From: Symbiodinium natans
Taxonomy: Eukaryota; Sar; Dinophyceae; Suessiales; Symbiodiniaceae
Reading direction: 5' to 3'
NCBI GenBank assembly: GCA_905221605.1
Contig: CAJNDS010002122.1
Location: 137,501 to 201,500, forward strand
DNA length: 64,000 nucleotides
Each line of letters opens with the position of its first letter. Position 1 is the first letter of the stretch. Below are positions 1-10,158 of this stretch, piece by piece. Under the pieces are notes generated by a model. It was not told where the DNA came from. It did no database searches and saw nothing but the letters and a program-made list of their open reading frames with translations. Both the position numbers and the translations under genes were made by a program.

Positions 1-31
1 CCCCAGCGCAGCTCCATGCTGCTTCCAAGCA

Positions 32-3000
32 TCATGTCTCCGCAGCTTCAGCGCGGCGGCGCAGGGCCGCCCGCGCCCGATGGGCACGGATCAGAACGCA
101 CAGCTCCTGCATGAGGGCGGAATGTGCACGCTGGGGCTCCTCGCCAGTCCGCGCAGCCACAGCCCGCGCAATGTGCTGGAGGACGATGCCCGCACCTTTG
201 TCCCATGTGCCTGTGGATTCCACCACCATCGGCACAAACACCACGCCCTGGCCCTCACAGGCCTGCGCAGTGCCCAAGTGCGCCTCCTTGTGGCGGGCGT
301 AGGCAGCAGCCGCCGCGCCTGTCTCCCTGCCTGCCAGTGCTAGGGTCTCCTGCCGCTGAGGCGCTGTAACAGCGAAGTCAAGCGCAGCGGGAGACCCAGC
401 AAGGGCAGGCAGAAAGACATCGGCAGGGCGACGTCTGCCTGTCTGCGTGTCTTCAGGGCAAGTGGGCAGCAGAAGGTTCGGGCGCTCCTTCTCCGGCCGA
501 AGGCCAGCCCGCTCAGCCCAGGAACACACAAGGTCACGGACAGCGTTGTGTCTCAGAGTCCGTTCGCCGCCAGCCACACACATGCCAGCGTGGTAGCCCC
601 AGCAGTCCAAGACCCCATCGCAGCGAGGACACCAGCAATCATCAGTGGCTTCGGGCACCCCCAGGCGGATTCGCAACTCGGCAATGAAGGCGGCAGGCTC
701 CATGCGCGTGCGTCCTGAGGGCATGGCGTTGAGGAAGGCGCGCGCCCCCAACCCCGCTTCAGAGTGAAGGGCAGCCCGAGCGACGTGGCTGCTGTGTTCA
801 AGCTGGGCAGCGAAGCAGGTGGAGTCCAAAAGCTGAGACAGGTCGCGTTGCTTGCTTTGCAAAGCAGCAGCAAGCGTAGCAACCCGACTGCCCACGGTGT
901 TCTGGAACAGGTGGAAAGCCCCGACCACATGGTTCGAGGTTTGAACGGCCTCCTTTGAGAAGTTGGGGTCGAGGTCACTGCAGTGTTCCAGGGAGGCCCC
1001 CACCGAGGCCAAGTAGGCAGCAGGCGCATGGGCAGAGCAAGAGCGCAGCCCAAGCCCCGCGTGCGCGAGCCCTCGAGAGGCTTGCAACCACTGCTCAGCA
1101 GTAACATGGATGCCAGTGAGACCACCGAGGCACCGCCGCACCAGCCCATCAAAGTGGGCCAAAGCTGCAGCCTGAGCTGCAGGCGGGTTACAGCGCATGC
1201 TGTGAACCATGCGGCAGAAGCCGGCGCACGCCCGCAGCAAGCGTAGTCCCACCTGGGGGTCCTCAAGCTCGGCCAGCGCCTCCAGCAATTCACCCGCTTT
1301 TTCTGCCCGCGCCAGGGTGTGTGTCTGGATGAAGTCATCGTCCCCAATAGCGGCCCCCAGGAACTCGAAGTTCCTGAGCACTCTCCCAGAACCATCAGCA
1401 TGGAGCAGCAGGGCAGCCGGGAAACTTGCGCGCATGATGCCCTCATCAATAGGTCCCAAAGCCACAACTTCGCACTTACGCAGGTTGAGTTGCAGTCCAA
1501 TTGCGGAGGCCTGCTGCTGGACCAGGGTCAGAGCAGCACTGACCGCGGCAATGTCACCGGCAAGCACACCGTCATCCAGGAAGTGCATTGCAATGTCCAG
1601 GGTCCTGCCCTGGTGGAGCTGGCTGGCGAGAGGCTGCAAGGCAGCTGCGAACAGCAGCGGCCCGAGCGGGTCGCCCTGCTGAACACCAGAGCAGGACTCC
1701 AGGGCGCGAGCTCCAAACTGGAGCCGCGTGTGTTGCCGGTAGCACCAAGTAACCCAGCGTGCCAGAGCAGGGAAGCGGTTTGTAGTTTCATCAAGTACGG
1801 TGTCCCGGTGGACACAGTTGAAGGCATTGGCAAAGTCCAGTTTGACCAAAACCTTGCGAGAAGAACCCGCGTGGCGGCTAGTCCAAGCCCGCAGAACATG
1901 GACCGCTTTCTCTGCACCTCCTTTGACCGCGACCCCAACCTGAGCCGGCCAGAAATAGGCGCGAGCCTCATCACGGACCAGACTCATCAGGCACTTGCCA
2001 GTGAGCCGGCGCAGGAGCTCACCCACAGCAATGGGCCGGACGCCCCCGCTGGCCTTCGGCAGTGCGACCAGCCCAGCCCCGGCCAACACAGGGGCGACAC
2101 TAGGCGGAGCACGTCCTTGAGCAAGAACATTGACGACAGCAGTGAGCTGCGAGAGGAAGGCCTCATGTCCGCCAGCAATGCAGGCGTCGCGCAAGTGCTG
2201 CACACGGAGGCCAGTGGGCCCCGGGGCTGTTTCAGCAGGAAAAGCACGCAGGCAGCGGGCCACCACCTCAGCTGCGACTTCAGGCGCAAGAGGAAGTTCC
2301 TGCGGCGGTCGAGCTGCGGGAGGAGCTCTCTGGGGATGAAGGAGTTCCAAAGCCCGAGCAGTCTCAGCGTTGTCAGGGCATAAGCCTTTAGACAACAAGG
2401 CCGCGCAGGCTTTTCTGTCGAACCCCTCCCTTCCCCACGCTTCAGCCAGGCCTCGCCGCTCCTCAGGCGTGGGCGCTGCAGAACACCGCTGGCGGTGCTG
2501 AGGGCGCGTGTCCCATAAGGACCTGCGCTCCCCCTCCTGCCATCGCTGCATGCGATCCAGGACGAAAGCAGCGACGGCTCTCGCGTGCTTCTTCCCCCGT
2601 CGCGCTGGCGCGCAGAGTACACTTTGCGGCAGCATGAGTAGCTCGCGCCAGGCTTCCTCATCATTGCGATGCGCGACAGCAGCCAAGGCACGAGCGAGAA
2701 GCTGGTTCCAGAGGTGGCGTGCTTTGGCGGGGACGTGGCGCAAGGTGGCAGTCCGGGCTGCCTGAATGGCTTCAAAGGACGGCAAGTCCAGATCATCAGT
2801 ATCCATGGGGTCGCCCTCAGCGACAGCAGCAGCCCGAGCAGCAGGGCGGCATGTTGGATGGATGCCAAATTTTTCTGACACACTAAGGCCACAAACCAAA
2901 CACCTGGTGCGTCCATTGGCTTGCAGCCAGGCCTGTGGCACCTCGCCACCTGCTGCCCCAGCGAGGTGAGCGTCGATGTGCGAGCGCATAGCGGCCACAT

Positions 3001-3694
3001 TGGCCCACCCTCGGGCCCGGGCAGCATCCGAGCACGGGCAGGTGGACACAGGGCAGTAAACCCTACCGACTGCCTTGGCACTTGCAACTCGTGCAGCCGG
3101 TTGAGCAGCAGCCGCAGGCCCGGGGGCGGAGCCCGCGCGAGGAGGAGAGCGCTCACGAGGAGGCCGTTCTCCGCCAACAGGCGTGCCCGGTTCAGGTCCC
3201 GGATTGCTTGCTTCCCCCACCCTCTTCCCACGATATGGCCAGCCAGACCAGCGCCGCATGCGTCTCCGAAACCAAGCCCCACGTCTACCTTTCCAGACGA
3301 CAGTGCGGGCAGGGGCCTTCAGGCCCAGCAGCGGGTCCCAGGTAACCCACGCAGCTGGCTGTTGGGCATTCAACATGGCGGCGAAGGCTCGACGCTCTTG
3401 GCGGCCCAAACTTGCCGGCAGCCGGTCCAGCTCACCTTCCTCTTCACAGTGACAGACTCCAACTCCACAGGCCGAAATCTGCGCCGCCAGCATGGTCACC
3501 CACCACCCTGCGCGACTCATGCCCGGCGAAGGCGCCATGGCCCGGCGCGACGTGCCTTGGTCGAAACAAACGGCGCCCCCTAGCTGCGCACAGCGGCGCC
3601 CAAGGGCGGCACCAGGCCCCCCCAGCTGTGCCCCTAGGCACCCAGGAGCAGGCACAGGTTCACGACGTTTCGGGTCCATTAGGGGCCTATCCAA
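32..3694 (-). CDS. Non-LTR retrotransposon polyprotein (zinc fingers, reverse transcriptase, restriction-like endonuclease)
   Basis: A single uninterrupted frame of 1220 residues. In order: a basic N-terminus with GEASNPGP at about 160-167; a C2H2-like finger at about 213-243 (CPVSTCPC...HIDAH) and a second Cys/His cluster at about 265-282; reverse transcriptase with motif A (KLDFANAF, about 618-625), motif B (QQGDPLGPL, about 672-680) and the catalytic FLDDG (705-709, in place of YADD); then C-terminal CPRC...H...C (1022-1039), RHN (1048-1050), RRRPAD (1087-1092) and ALDFAV (1104-1109). The last block is the zinc knuckle plus PD-(D/E)XK-like nuclease arrangement of R2/NeSL/CRE-type elements, which nick the target and prime reverse transcription there. 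The start at 3694 is only the longest option; methionines near residues 53 and 59 are alternatives. The 3' tail lies outside the window. The frame is intact, so the copy may be recent. Confidence 0.88.
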   Translation of the reverse strand: MDRPLMDPKRREPVPAPGCLGAQLGGPGAALGRRCAQLGGAVCFDQGTSRRAMAPSPGMSRAGWWVTMLAAQISACGVGVCHCEEEGELDRLPASLGRQERRAFAAMLNAQQPAAWVTWDPLLGLKAPARTVVWKGRRGAWFRRRMRRWSGWPYRGKRVGEASNPGPEPGTPVGGERPPRERSPPRAGSAPGPAAAAQPAARVASAKAVGRVYCPVSTCPCSDAARARGWANVAAMRSHIDAHLAGAAGGEVPQAWLQANGRTRCLVCGLSVSEKFGIHPTCRPAARAAAVAEGDPMDTDDLDLPSFEAIQAARTATLRHVPAKARHLWNQLLARALAAVAHRNDEEAWRELLMLPQSVLCAPARRGKKHARAVAAFVLDRMQRWQEGERRSLWDTRPQHRQRCSAAPTPEERRGLAEAWGREGFDRKACAALLSKGLCPDNAETARALELLHPQRAPPAARPPQELPLAPEVAAEVVARCLRAFPAETAPGPTGLRVQHLRDACIAGGHEAFLSQLTAVVNVLAQGRAPPSVAPVLAGAGLVALPKASGGVRPIAVGELLRRLTGKCLMSLVRDEARAYFWPAQVGVAVKGGAEKAVHVLRAWTSRHAGSSRKVLVKLDFANAFNCVHRDTVLDETTNRFPALARWVTWCYRQHTRLQFGARALESCSGVQQGDPLGPLLFAAALQPLASQLHQGRTLDIAMHFLDDGVLAGDIAAVSAALTLVQQQASAIGLQLNLRKCEVVALGPIDEGIMRASFPAALLLHADGSGRVLRNFEFLGAAIGDDDFIQTHTLARAEKAGELLEALAELEDPQVGLRLLRACAGFCRMVHSMRCNPPAAQAAALAHFDGLVRRCLGGLTGIHVTAEQWLQASRGLAHAGLGLRSCSAHAPAAYLASVGASLEHCSDLDPNFSKEAVQTSNHVVGAFHLFQNTVGSRVATLAAALQSKQRDLSQLLDSTCFAAQLEHSSHVARAALHSEAGLGARAFLNAMPSGRTRMEPAAFIAELRIRLGVPEATDDCWCPRCDGVLDCWGYHAGMCVAGGERTLRHNAVRDLVCSWAERAGLRPEKERPNLLLPTCPEDTQTGRRRPADVFLPALAGSPAALDFAVTAPQRQETLALAGRETGAAAAAYARHKEAHLGTAQACEGQGVVFVPMVVESTGTWDKGAGIVLQHIARAVAARTGEEPQRAHSALMQELCVLIRAHRARAALRRRAEAAET

Positions 3695-3740
3695 CTGGGA
3701 CGCATCACGTGTTTGGAAGCGATGTGCTGCTGTACCTAAA

Positions 3741-3850
3741 GGCTAAACCGTCCCTAAACCTTAAACCCTAAACCCTAAATCCTAAACCCTAAACCCTAAA
3801 CCCTGAACCCTAAAGCCTAAACCCTAAACCCTAAACCCTAAAGCCTAAAC
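3741..3850. repeat. Telomere-like CCCTAAA array beside the retrotransposon 5' side
   Basis: About 14 heptamers CCCTAAA with point variants (CCCTGAA, CCTAAAG). It begins about 47 bp upstream of the longest possible start of the retrotransposon ORF. Confidence 0.9.
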
Positions 3851-4509
3851 AACCCACTTTTCTGTACTTGGGCTCTGGTATGTCTCTGACCTTTTCCCCG
3901 TACACGCTTGCGAAACGGGTGGGAAAAAAAAGGCCTAAACATTGGGCATAACTTTCGGGTTCAACGTTGAGAAGAAAACCGAAGCCCTCCACACTAGAAC
4001 ATACCGCCGCAGCGAGCAGGGCGTCAGAGATGTCGCCGGGCATGGATGCTCTGGTTACGCACATGGCGAAACAAAAGCGAGCATCATGAAGCCAGACGCT
4101 TTTTTGCGCCGAAAACAACTAAAATTCCTTCCGCCCTAGGCAGGTTCGGAAAAAGCATGGTGGCATCTCAGCGATCGACCTACTAGCCAGGCGTGGCCGC
4201 GTGTCCTCTCCCGGAGGCCAAAACACTGTAAAACACGATGTACTCGGCATGTGCGACATGGCATGGACGTTATCATCCCCCCCCCCCCCACCCCAGAAGA
4301 GCAAAAAACGCACCGAACTACCAGGCGCCTGAGGGCGCGCTTTGCAACTACTTCGGGACCATGAAGGAATTGTTGGGGCTTGTTGGCGCAGAACTATGTC
4401 GGGAGAATAAGGGATTACTGCTTCTAGTATTCCGACCCCTATATGACAGCTACGGAACATTCCTGATAGTCGCTGCTTCGCGATGCCAACACCTCTTTAC
4501 ATGGCACTC
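3851..4509. other. Unassigned unique sequence
   Basis: Unique DNA with a poly-C run near 4277. Short frames on both strands show no recognisable motif, splice pair or codon bias. I see no supported gene here. Confidence 0.4.
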
Positions 4510-4569
4510 TAAGAAGCCTCTAAACCCTAAACCCTAAACCCTAAACCCTAAACCCGAAACCCTGAACCC

Positions 4570-4737
4570 TTTATAGGGTTCTTAAGGGAGATGGGGGGGT
4601 TCAAGGGGAGTATGTTCCCTAACACTCCCTACTACTCCCCTAGGCTCCCAAAGCTTATTTAAGGGTTCCCTAGGTACCTACCCGGACCTACCCCCCCCCC
4701 CCCCCCCATGAACCGCCTCCCTTAAGAACCCTATAAG
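4570..4737. mobile_element. Short TIR element (family G)
   Basis: Left end TTATAGGGTTCTTAAGGGAG is matched in inverted orientation by CTCCCTTAAGAACCCTATAA at the right end. The interior is non-coding and contains a poly-C run. This is MITE-like structure; no second copy was found in the window. Confidence 0.7.
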
Positions 4738-4827
4738 CCCTAACGCCCTAAAACCAGGCAAGCTTTGATGTCCCCATGGGCAACGACAGAATATGGACAG
4801 CTCAGCGCCGCACGCATGTATATTGTC

Positions 4828-4918
4828 TTGGTAGCCCAGTAGCCCAGTGGCCATATTGTAGTAAGGGCACCCTTCTTGAGGGTTGGTTACTTGATAAGGG
4901 AACCCAGAACCAAACAAA
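4828..4918. mobile_element. Short TIR element (family D), degenerate copy
   Basis: Starts CTTGGTAGCCCAGTAGCCCA and shares the internal GGTTACTTGATAAGGGAACC block with the copies at 54322 and 56777. The right inverted end is poorly kept. Confidence 0.6.
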
Positions 4919-5139
4919 ACGTTGTTTGAAGCAGGGCGGCTTTCTGGTTCAGGGTTTAGGGTTGAGGGCGTAGGGTTTAGGGCTCAGGGTTGCACCCCCC
5001 ACCCCATACCCCCCAACGCAGTGCCTGCTCACCCGTGCTCTTCGCACGGATTTGCTCCTGACGAACAGACAACTGGGAACCCTCATCCGTAAGCCCGAAA
5101 TCCTATATGTTCAAGGCTTAGGAGGACCCTAAATCATCC

Positions 5140-5202
5140 TAAACCCTAAACCCTAGACCCTAAACCCTAAACCCTAAACCCTAAACCCTAAACCCTAAAC
5201 CC
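5140..5202. repeat. CCCTAAA array
   Basis: About nine near-perfect heptamers, immediately upstream of a plus-strand exon candidate. Confidence 0.9.
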
Positions 5203-5220
5203 CAAAATTGCTTCCCTCAG

Positions 5221-5285
5221 ATGCTCAACGGCCTCAATCCTACATGATGCTGCTGAGGCTAAGCTTCAAGGCTTGGGAGTCTAAG
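5221..5285 (+). CDS. Candidate internal exon, plus strand
   Basis: A pyrimidine-rich TTGCTTCCCTCAG acceptor precedes 65 nt open in one frame (AQRPQSYMMLLRLSFKAWES), followed by AAG|GTATGC. A CCCTAAA array lies just before the acceptor. It is the clearest plus-strand exon candidate in the matrix. Product unknown. Confidence 0.45.
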
Positions 5286-5354
5286 GTATGCAGCACCTCA
5301 CAAAACCAGAAAGAGCCTCAGAGTTCAACCCTAGACCCCAGACCCTGAACTCTG

Positions 5355-5463
5355 AACCCTAAACCCTAAACCCTAAACCCTGAACCCTGAACCCTGAACC
5401 CTGAACCCTAAACCCTAAACCCTAAACCCTGAACCCTGAACCCTAAACCCTAACCCTAAACCC
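5355..5463. repeat. CCCTAAA/CCCTGAA array
   Basis: About 15 heptamers alternating between blocks of CCCTAAA and CCCTGAA, showing local homogenisation of a variant. Confidence 0.9.
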
Positions 5464-5549
5464 CAAAACGCCTCTCCAAGCCACGTAATCCCTCAACGCA
5501 CTCGGCAGAAACCAAACCATGCAAAGCTGGGCTCCTTAAGGCGACGTAC

Positions 5550-5566
5550 CTCCCAGGAGACGTAGC
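5550..5566 (-). CDS. Possible 17-nt micro-exon
   Basis: On the minus strand CCCCGCAG is followed by 17 nt and GAG|GTACGTC, a strong donor. G-rich telomeric repeats flank the acceptor side and C-rich repeats the other. Too short to judge by coding content. Confidence 0.2.
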
Positions 5567-5939
5567 CTGCGGGGTTTAGGGTGTTTAGGGTTTAGGGTTT
5601 AAAGGCATCAAGGTTTAGGGTTTAAGGTTGTAGGGCTTCAAGCGTACTGAATCGACACTGTGTGCAGCTTTGTTTTTTTTCAATTCTTAAAGGCGACGAC
5701 GCGGGGACGGAGACAGCATTGGGTTCAGGGCTTAGGGATTAGGACTGTTGTCATTGGCTTGCTGGCTGAGTTTCGCCTCTTTGGGTACTAGGCAGCCCTG
5801 CAATATTCCCCGGAGCGAAGTCTTCGGGGCAACTGCGAGCGGGGTTTGTGGACCCGATGATGTGATCGCGCCTGAAAATCGCTGCATCAAGGTTACCCAC
5901 TTTACTCGAGAAGAAGCCAACTCTCGGACGTACGCGCAC

Positions 5940-6178
5940 CCCTAAACCCTAAACCCTAAACCCTAAACCATAAACCCTAAGCCCTAAACCCTAAACCCTA
6001 AACCCTAAACCCTAAACCCCAAACCCTAAACCCTAAACCCTAAACCCTAAACCCTAAACCCTAAACCCTAAATCCTAAATCCTAAACCCTAACCCTAAAC
6101 CCTAAACCCTAAACCCTAAACCCTAAACCCTAAACCCTACACCCTAAACCCTAAACCCTAAACCCTAAATCCTAAATC
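5940..6178. repeat. Long CCCTAAA array
   Basis: About 34 near-perfect CCCTAAA heptamers with isolated substitutions (CCATAAA, CCCCAAA, CCTAAAT). One of the longest arrays in the window. Confidence 0.95.
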
Positions 6179-6197
6179 CTCGAACCTCTACCCAGAC

Positions 6198-6302
6198 CCC
6201 CTGGGAGGATCCCAAAAGTCCAGCCCCCAAAATAGTGCCCTCTACTCCTATTGGGTCATTCTTAGGAACCCTACAGGGACTCTAAGATCCTCCCAGGGAG
6301 GG
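6198..6302. mobile_element. Short TIR-like element
   Basis: CCCTGGGAGGATCC at the left is inverted as GATCCTCCCAGGG at the right. Non-coding interior, MITE-like, flanked by telomeric repeats on both sides. Confidence 0.5.
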
Positions 6303-6493
6303 TTTAGGGTTTAAGGTTTGGGGTTTGGGGTTTAAGGTTTAGGGTTCAGGCTCAACTCTCAAACCCCTCGTACATGAACCCTGAACCCTGAACCCTAAAC
6401 CCGGAACCCTAAACCCTAAACCCCAAACCCAAAATCTCAAACCCTAACCCTAAACCCTAAACCCCAAACCCTAAACCCCAGACTCCCCCCAAC

Positions 6494-6560
6494 TGTTGTA
6501 GCCCATGGAGCCTTTCTGGACCTCCTCAATGCACAGCCGCTCCTGCACCAGTTGGGTCGC
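6494..6560 (-). CDS. Candidate internal exon
   Basis: Minus strand: acceptor GGTGCAAG, then 67 nt open as ATQLVQERLCIEEVQKGSMG and two more residues, ending at A|GTTGGGG. CCCTAAA-type repeats lie to the left and TTTAGGG repeats to the right on the + strand, the recurrent arrangement of this window. Product unknown. Confidence 0.55.
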
Positions 6561-6893
6561 CTTGCACCAGGAATTATTTGTTTAGGGTTTAGGGGTTAGG
6601 ATTTAGGGTTTAGGGTCTAGGGTTTGGGGGGTTAGGGTATAGGGTTTGGTGTTTAGGGTTTGCATCTACTTCTTTTGGGGGTGTTTAACGGGTGGAGTTT
6701 TTTTTTGGGTCTTTTTTTTTTTGGGGGGGGGCATTTTTTTTTTTTTTGTCGATTTCCTTGGTTTTCTCTAGGAAAAACCCTACTTTCCTTACATTTTGGA
6801 CGGATTTTCTGTCATTTCCCTGAGGTTTTCGTTGGTTTTTCATAGGGAAAAACCTATTTTTTTACATTTTGGACGGATTTCCTGTAATTTCCC

Positions 6894-8632
6894 TTAGGTT
6901 GAAGCACGCTCTGCACGGCTTGAAAAAAACGCGGGGGGGTTGGGGGGGGCGCAGCCCCCCCCCATTTGCAAACACAATGCTCACACGATGTTTTTCAACT
7001 AGTTTCTTGGGCTTTGAAGCACGCTTGGTACGGCTTAAAAAAAGCGAGGGGGGTTGGGGGGGGCGCAGCCCCAGCCCCATTTGCAAACACCCAGCTCACA
7101 TGATGGGTGTCAACAAATTTCTTGGGCTTTGAAGCACGCTCTGCACGGCTTAAAAAAAGCGGGGGGGTTGGGGGGGGCGCAGCCCCCCCCCATTTGCAAA
7201 CACAATGCTCACACGATGTTTCTCAACTAGTTTCTTGGGCTTTGAAGCACGCTTGGTACGGCTTAAAAGAAGCGGGGGGGGCGGTTGGGGGGGGGCGCAG
7301 CCCCCCCCCCATTTGCAAACACCATGCTCACATGACGGGTGTCAACAAGTTTCTTGGGCTTTGAAGCACGCTCTGCACGGCTTGAAAAAAACGAGGTTTT
7401 CGTTCGTTTTTCCTAAGGAAACCCTCTTCTGATTACATTTTGGACGGATTTCGTCAAACGTCAAAGCGTACGTTGCTTTTCCTTAGTTTGTCCTAGGGAA
7501 AACCCTATTTGGTTCGTTTTCTTGGTTTCTATCATTCCCTCTATATTTTCATCGGATTCATACTTTTTTTTCAACTAGTTTCTCGGGCTTTGAAGCACGC
7601 TTGGTACGGCTTAACAGAAGCGGGGGGGCGGTTGGGGGGGCGCAGCCCCCCCCCCCATTTGCAAACACCCTGCTCACATGATGGGTGTCAACAAATTTCT
7701 TGGGCTTTGAAGCACGCTCTGCACGGCTTAAAAAAAGCGGGGGGGTTGGGGGGGGCGCAGCCCCCCCCCATTTGCAAACACAATGCACACACGATGTTTT
7801 TCAACTAGTTTCTTGGGCTTTGAAGCACGCTTGGTACAGCTTAAAAGAAGCGGGGGGGTTGGGGGGGGCGCAGCCCCCCCCATTTGCAATGCTCACACGA
7901 TGTTTTTCAACTAGTTTCTTGGGTTGGGAAGCACGCTTGGTACGGCTTAAAAGAAGCGGGGGGGGTTGGGGGGGGTCGCAGCCCCCCCCCATTTGCAAAC
8001 ACCCTGCTCACATGATGGGTGTCAACAAGTTTCTTGGGCTTTGAAGCGCGCTCTGCACGGCTTTAAAAAAAAAGCGGGGGGGTTGGGGGGGGCGCAGCCC
8101 CCCCAAATTCGCAAACACAATGCTCACACGATGTTTTTCAACTAGTTTCTTGGGCTTTGAAGCACGCTTGGTACGGCTTAAAAGAAGCGGGGGGGGTTGG
8201 GGGGGGCGCAGCCCCCCCCCATTTGCAAACACCATGCTCACATGATGGGTGTCAACAAGTTTCTTGGGCTTTGAAGCACGCTCTGCACAGCTTAAAAAAA
8301 GCGGGGGGCGCCAGCCCCCCCCCCAATTTGCAAACACAATGCTCACACGATGTTTTTCCACTAGTTTCTTGGGCTTTGAAGCACGCTTGGTACGGCTTAA
8401 AAGAAGCGGGGGGTTGGGGGGGGTGCAGCCCCCCCCACCATTTGCAAACACCCTGCTCACATGATGGGTGTCAACAAGTTTCTTGGGCTTTGAAGCACGC
8501 ACGCTCTGCACGGCTTAAAAAAAAAACAAAAAAAGCGGGGGGGTTGGGGGGGGCGCAGCCCCCCCCATTTGCAAACACAATGCTCACACGATGTTTTTCA
8601 ACTAGTTTCTTGGGCTTCGAAGCACGCTTCCT
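6894..8632. repeat. Tandem array of alternating A/B units with G/C hairpins
   Basis: About 15 units of roughly 110-125 bp. A units read ACACGATGTTTTTCAACTAG and then GCACGCTTGGTACGGC; B units read ACATGATGGGTGTCAACAAG and then GCACGCTCTGCACGGC. They mostly alternate A-B. Each unit carries a GGGGGGGCGCAGCCCCCCC hairpin. Frames running through the array come from the repeat and are not taken as genes. Confidence 0.9.
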
Positions 8633-8793
8633 TTCTTCCTTCCTTGCTTCCTTCCTTTCTTCCTTCCTTTATTCCTTCCTTGTTTCCTTCCTTTCTTCCT
8701 TCCCTCCTTTCTTCCTTCCTTCCTTCCTTCCTTCCTTGTTTTCTTCCTTTCTTTCATCCTTCCTTCCTTCCTTTCTTTCCTTCTTTCCTTCTA
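8630..8793. repeat. CTTT/CCTT microsatellite
   Basis: About 160 bp of pyrimidine-only CTTC/CTTT repeats, interrupting the end of the tandem array inside the TIR element. Homopyrimidine tracts of this kind can form triplex (H-DNA). Confidence 0.9.
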
Positions 8794-9010
8794 AAACGTA
8801 CCAGAAATAACGCTTTCCTATGAAACCACAGAGAAATTACTGTTTTTCGTACCAAAAACCACGAAAATGCATCAAATCCTTTAAAAATATGGAGGGAATG
8901 GTGGTTTTCTTAGGAAAAACCAAGAAAATCGACCAAAAAAAAAAAATGCCCAAAAAAAAAAAGACCCAAAAAAATAGGCCCTCCGTTTAGGGTTTAGGGT
9001 TTAGGCTTTA

Positions 9011-9117
9011 GGTACTTGCAACCCTAAGTATAACTCCACTTATGAGCCCCCCAAGTCCCTTACATAGGTTGTAAGTAGACTTATAACTGTGGCTACAAGC
9101 ACCCATGAACCTCCAAG
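9011..9117. mobile_element. Short TIR element family A, copy 1
   Basis: GGTACTTGCAACCC at the left and GGCTACAAGCACCCATGAACCTCCAAG at the right share the family A terminus (CTTGGAGGTTCATGGGTAC). The outermost left bases are missing. Confidence 0.65.
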
Positions 9118-9692
9118 TAGAGTCAAGTGCCTGTAGGGTTTAGGGTTCAGGGCTCCTAGTAACTCTAGTCCTTAACCCTAAACCTTAAATTCTTGGGGTT
9201 TAGGGCTCCGGGTTGAGGATGCTCTACAATGCTTCTACAACCCCCCCCCCCCTTGCTGTACGAGTTTAGCGAAGGGTCTGGCAACTTGACTTCTCATACT
9301 TGTTACACAACCTAGGACCCAAATGACTCGACATCTAACGAAGGGTTTAGGGTTTAAGCCCCCAACCTTCGACCCCTCACGGCCTGGGCATGGAGGCACC
9401 GAAAACAAAGCCATAAGCAGTCCCAAACAACTCTGCAAACTGGTTGGGACGAAGAGAGAACAAATACCAGGCGAGCCCAAGACCCTTTTCAGTTTGAAAT
9501 CAAACTAGGGATACCTATATCGTGTAAGCTACCCCGCAAACTCTGAAGTCTGAACCCGAAACCTTACACGCTACTCCCTGAACCCCTAAACCTTAAACCC
9601 AACAACCTACACCCAGAACCCAGAACCCTAAACCCTAAAGCCTAAACCCTAAACCCTAAACCCTAAAACCCTAAACCCCAAAATGGGCGGAC

Positions 9693-9752
9693 CGCCGCCT
9701 TGCAATTCTGCGGTTGCGCCGTGTAGTCCCAAAGCAGCGGCAGCGCCAACTT
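9693..9752 (-). CDS. Candidate internal exon
   Basis: Minus strand: AAAGGAG acceptor, 60 nt open in phase 0 as KLALPLLWDYTAQPQNCKAA, donor GCG|GTCCGC. Flanked by CCCTAAA on one side and TTTAGGG on the other. Hydrophobic start and even amino acid use look like real coding sequence. Product unknown. Confidence 0.55.
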
Positions 9753-9772
9753 CTCCTTTAAGGGCGTAAATG

Positions 9773-9851
9773 GTTTAGGGTTTAGGGTTTAGGGTTTGGG
9801 GTTTGGGGTTTGGGGTTTGGGGTTTAGGGTTTAGGGTTTAGGGTTTAGGGT
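9773..9851. repeat. TTTAGGG/TTTGGGG array
   Basis: About ten G-strand heptamers with a homogenised internal block of TTTGGGG. It directly abuts the acceptor side of the 9693-9752 exon. Confidence 0.9.
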
Positions 9852-10122
9852 CCGCCGACCCTGGCGGCGTGTTGGATGGGTTTCTGGAGGTGAAAACCTC
9901 CTTCTTTCCCTCCTTACCCCCCCAAAACGTAGGGGGGGGGGGGGTAGGGGGGGGTACCCCGGCAGCTTTTCCGTTGTGGAACAGGCCACCCACTCCGCGT
10001 AAACTCATGGACCATAGGCGGTTTCGCACAGAGCATAGGGGCTCTTTTGAAACCCTACCCCGGCCCCTTACCCCTACCCCCCCACCCCCCAAACCCAATC
10101 CACCAAACCCCAAACCTTAAAC

Positions 10123-10158
10123 TTGTTCTCCTGCGGGGTCGGCGGCTTGAGCCGGAGG
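10123..10158 (-). CDS. Possible short exon
   Basis: Minus strand: TTTAAGAG acceptor, 36 nt reading LRLKPPTPQENK, and a donor inside repeat-like DNA (A|GTTTAAGG). Short, so weak. Confidence 0.3.

Larger units (their letters stand above)
6690..8985. mobile_element. TIR-bounded non-autonomous element filled with tandem repeats
   Basis: Left end (about 6690-6780: poly-T, GGGTC, poly-T, GGGGCA, poly-T, GTCGATTTCCTTGG) is matched in inverted orientation at 8900-8985 (CCAAGAAAATCGACC, poly-A, TGCCC, poly-A, GACCC, poly-A), giving terminal inverted repeats of about 70-80 bp. Between them are only tandem repeats and a CTTT tract. Telomeric repeats flank both sides. There is no transposase, so it would move in trans if it moves. 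Confidence 0.75.

Noticed and set aside
5940-6178. True telomere or chromosome end
   Set aside because: Arrays occur in both orientations, are short and interrupted, and lie among exons over more than 55 kb.
7107-8810. Frames of 60-217 residues across the hairpin array
   Set aside because: They follow the tandem unit length and the poly-C/poly-G runs; the same peptide repeats on both strands.
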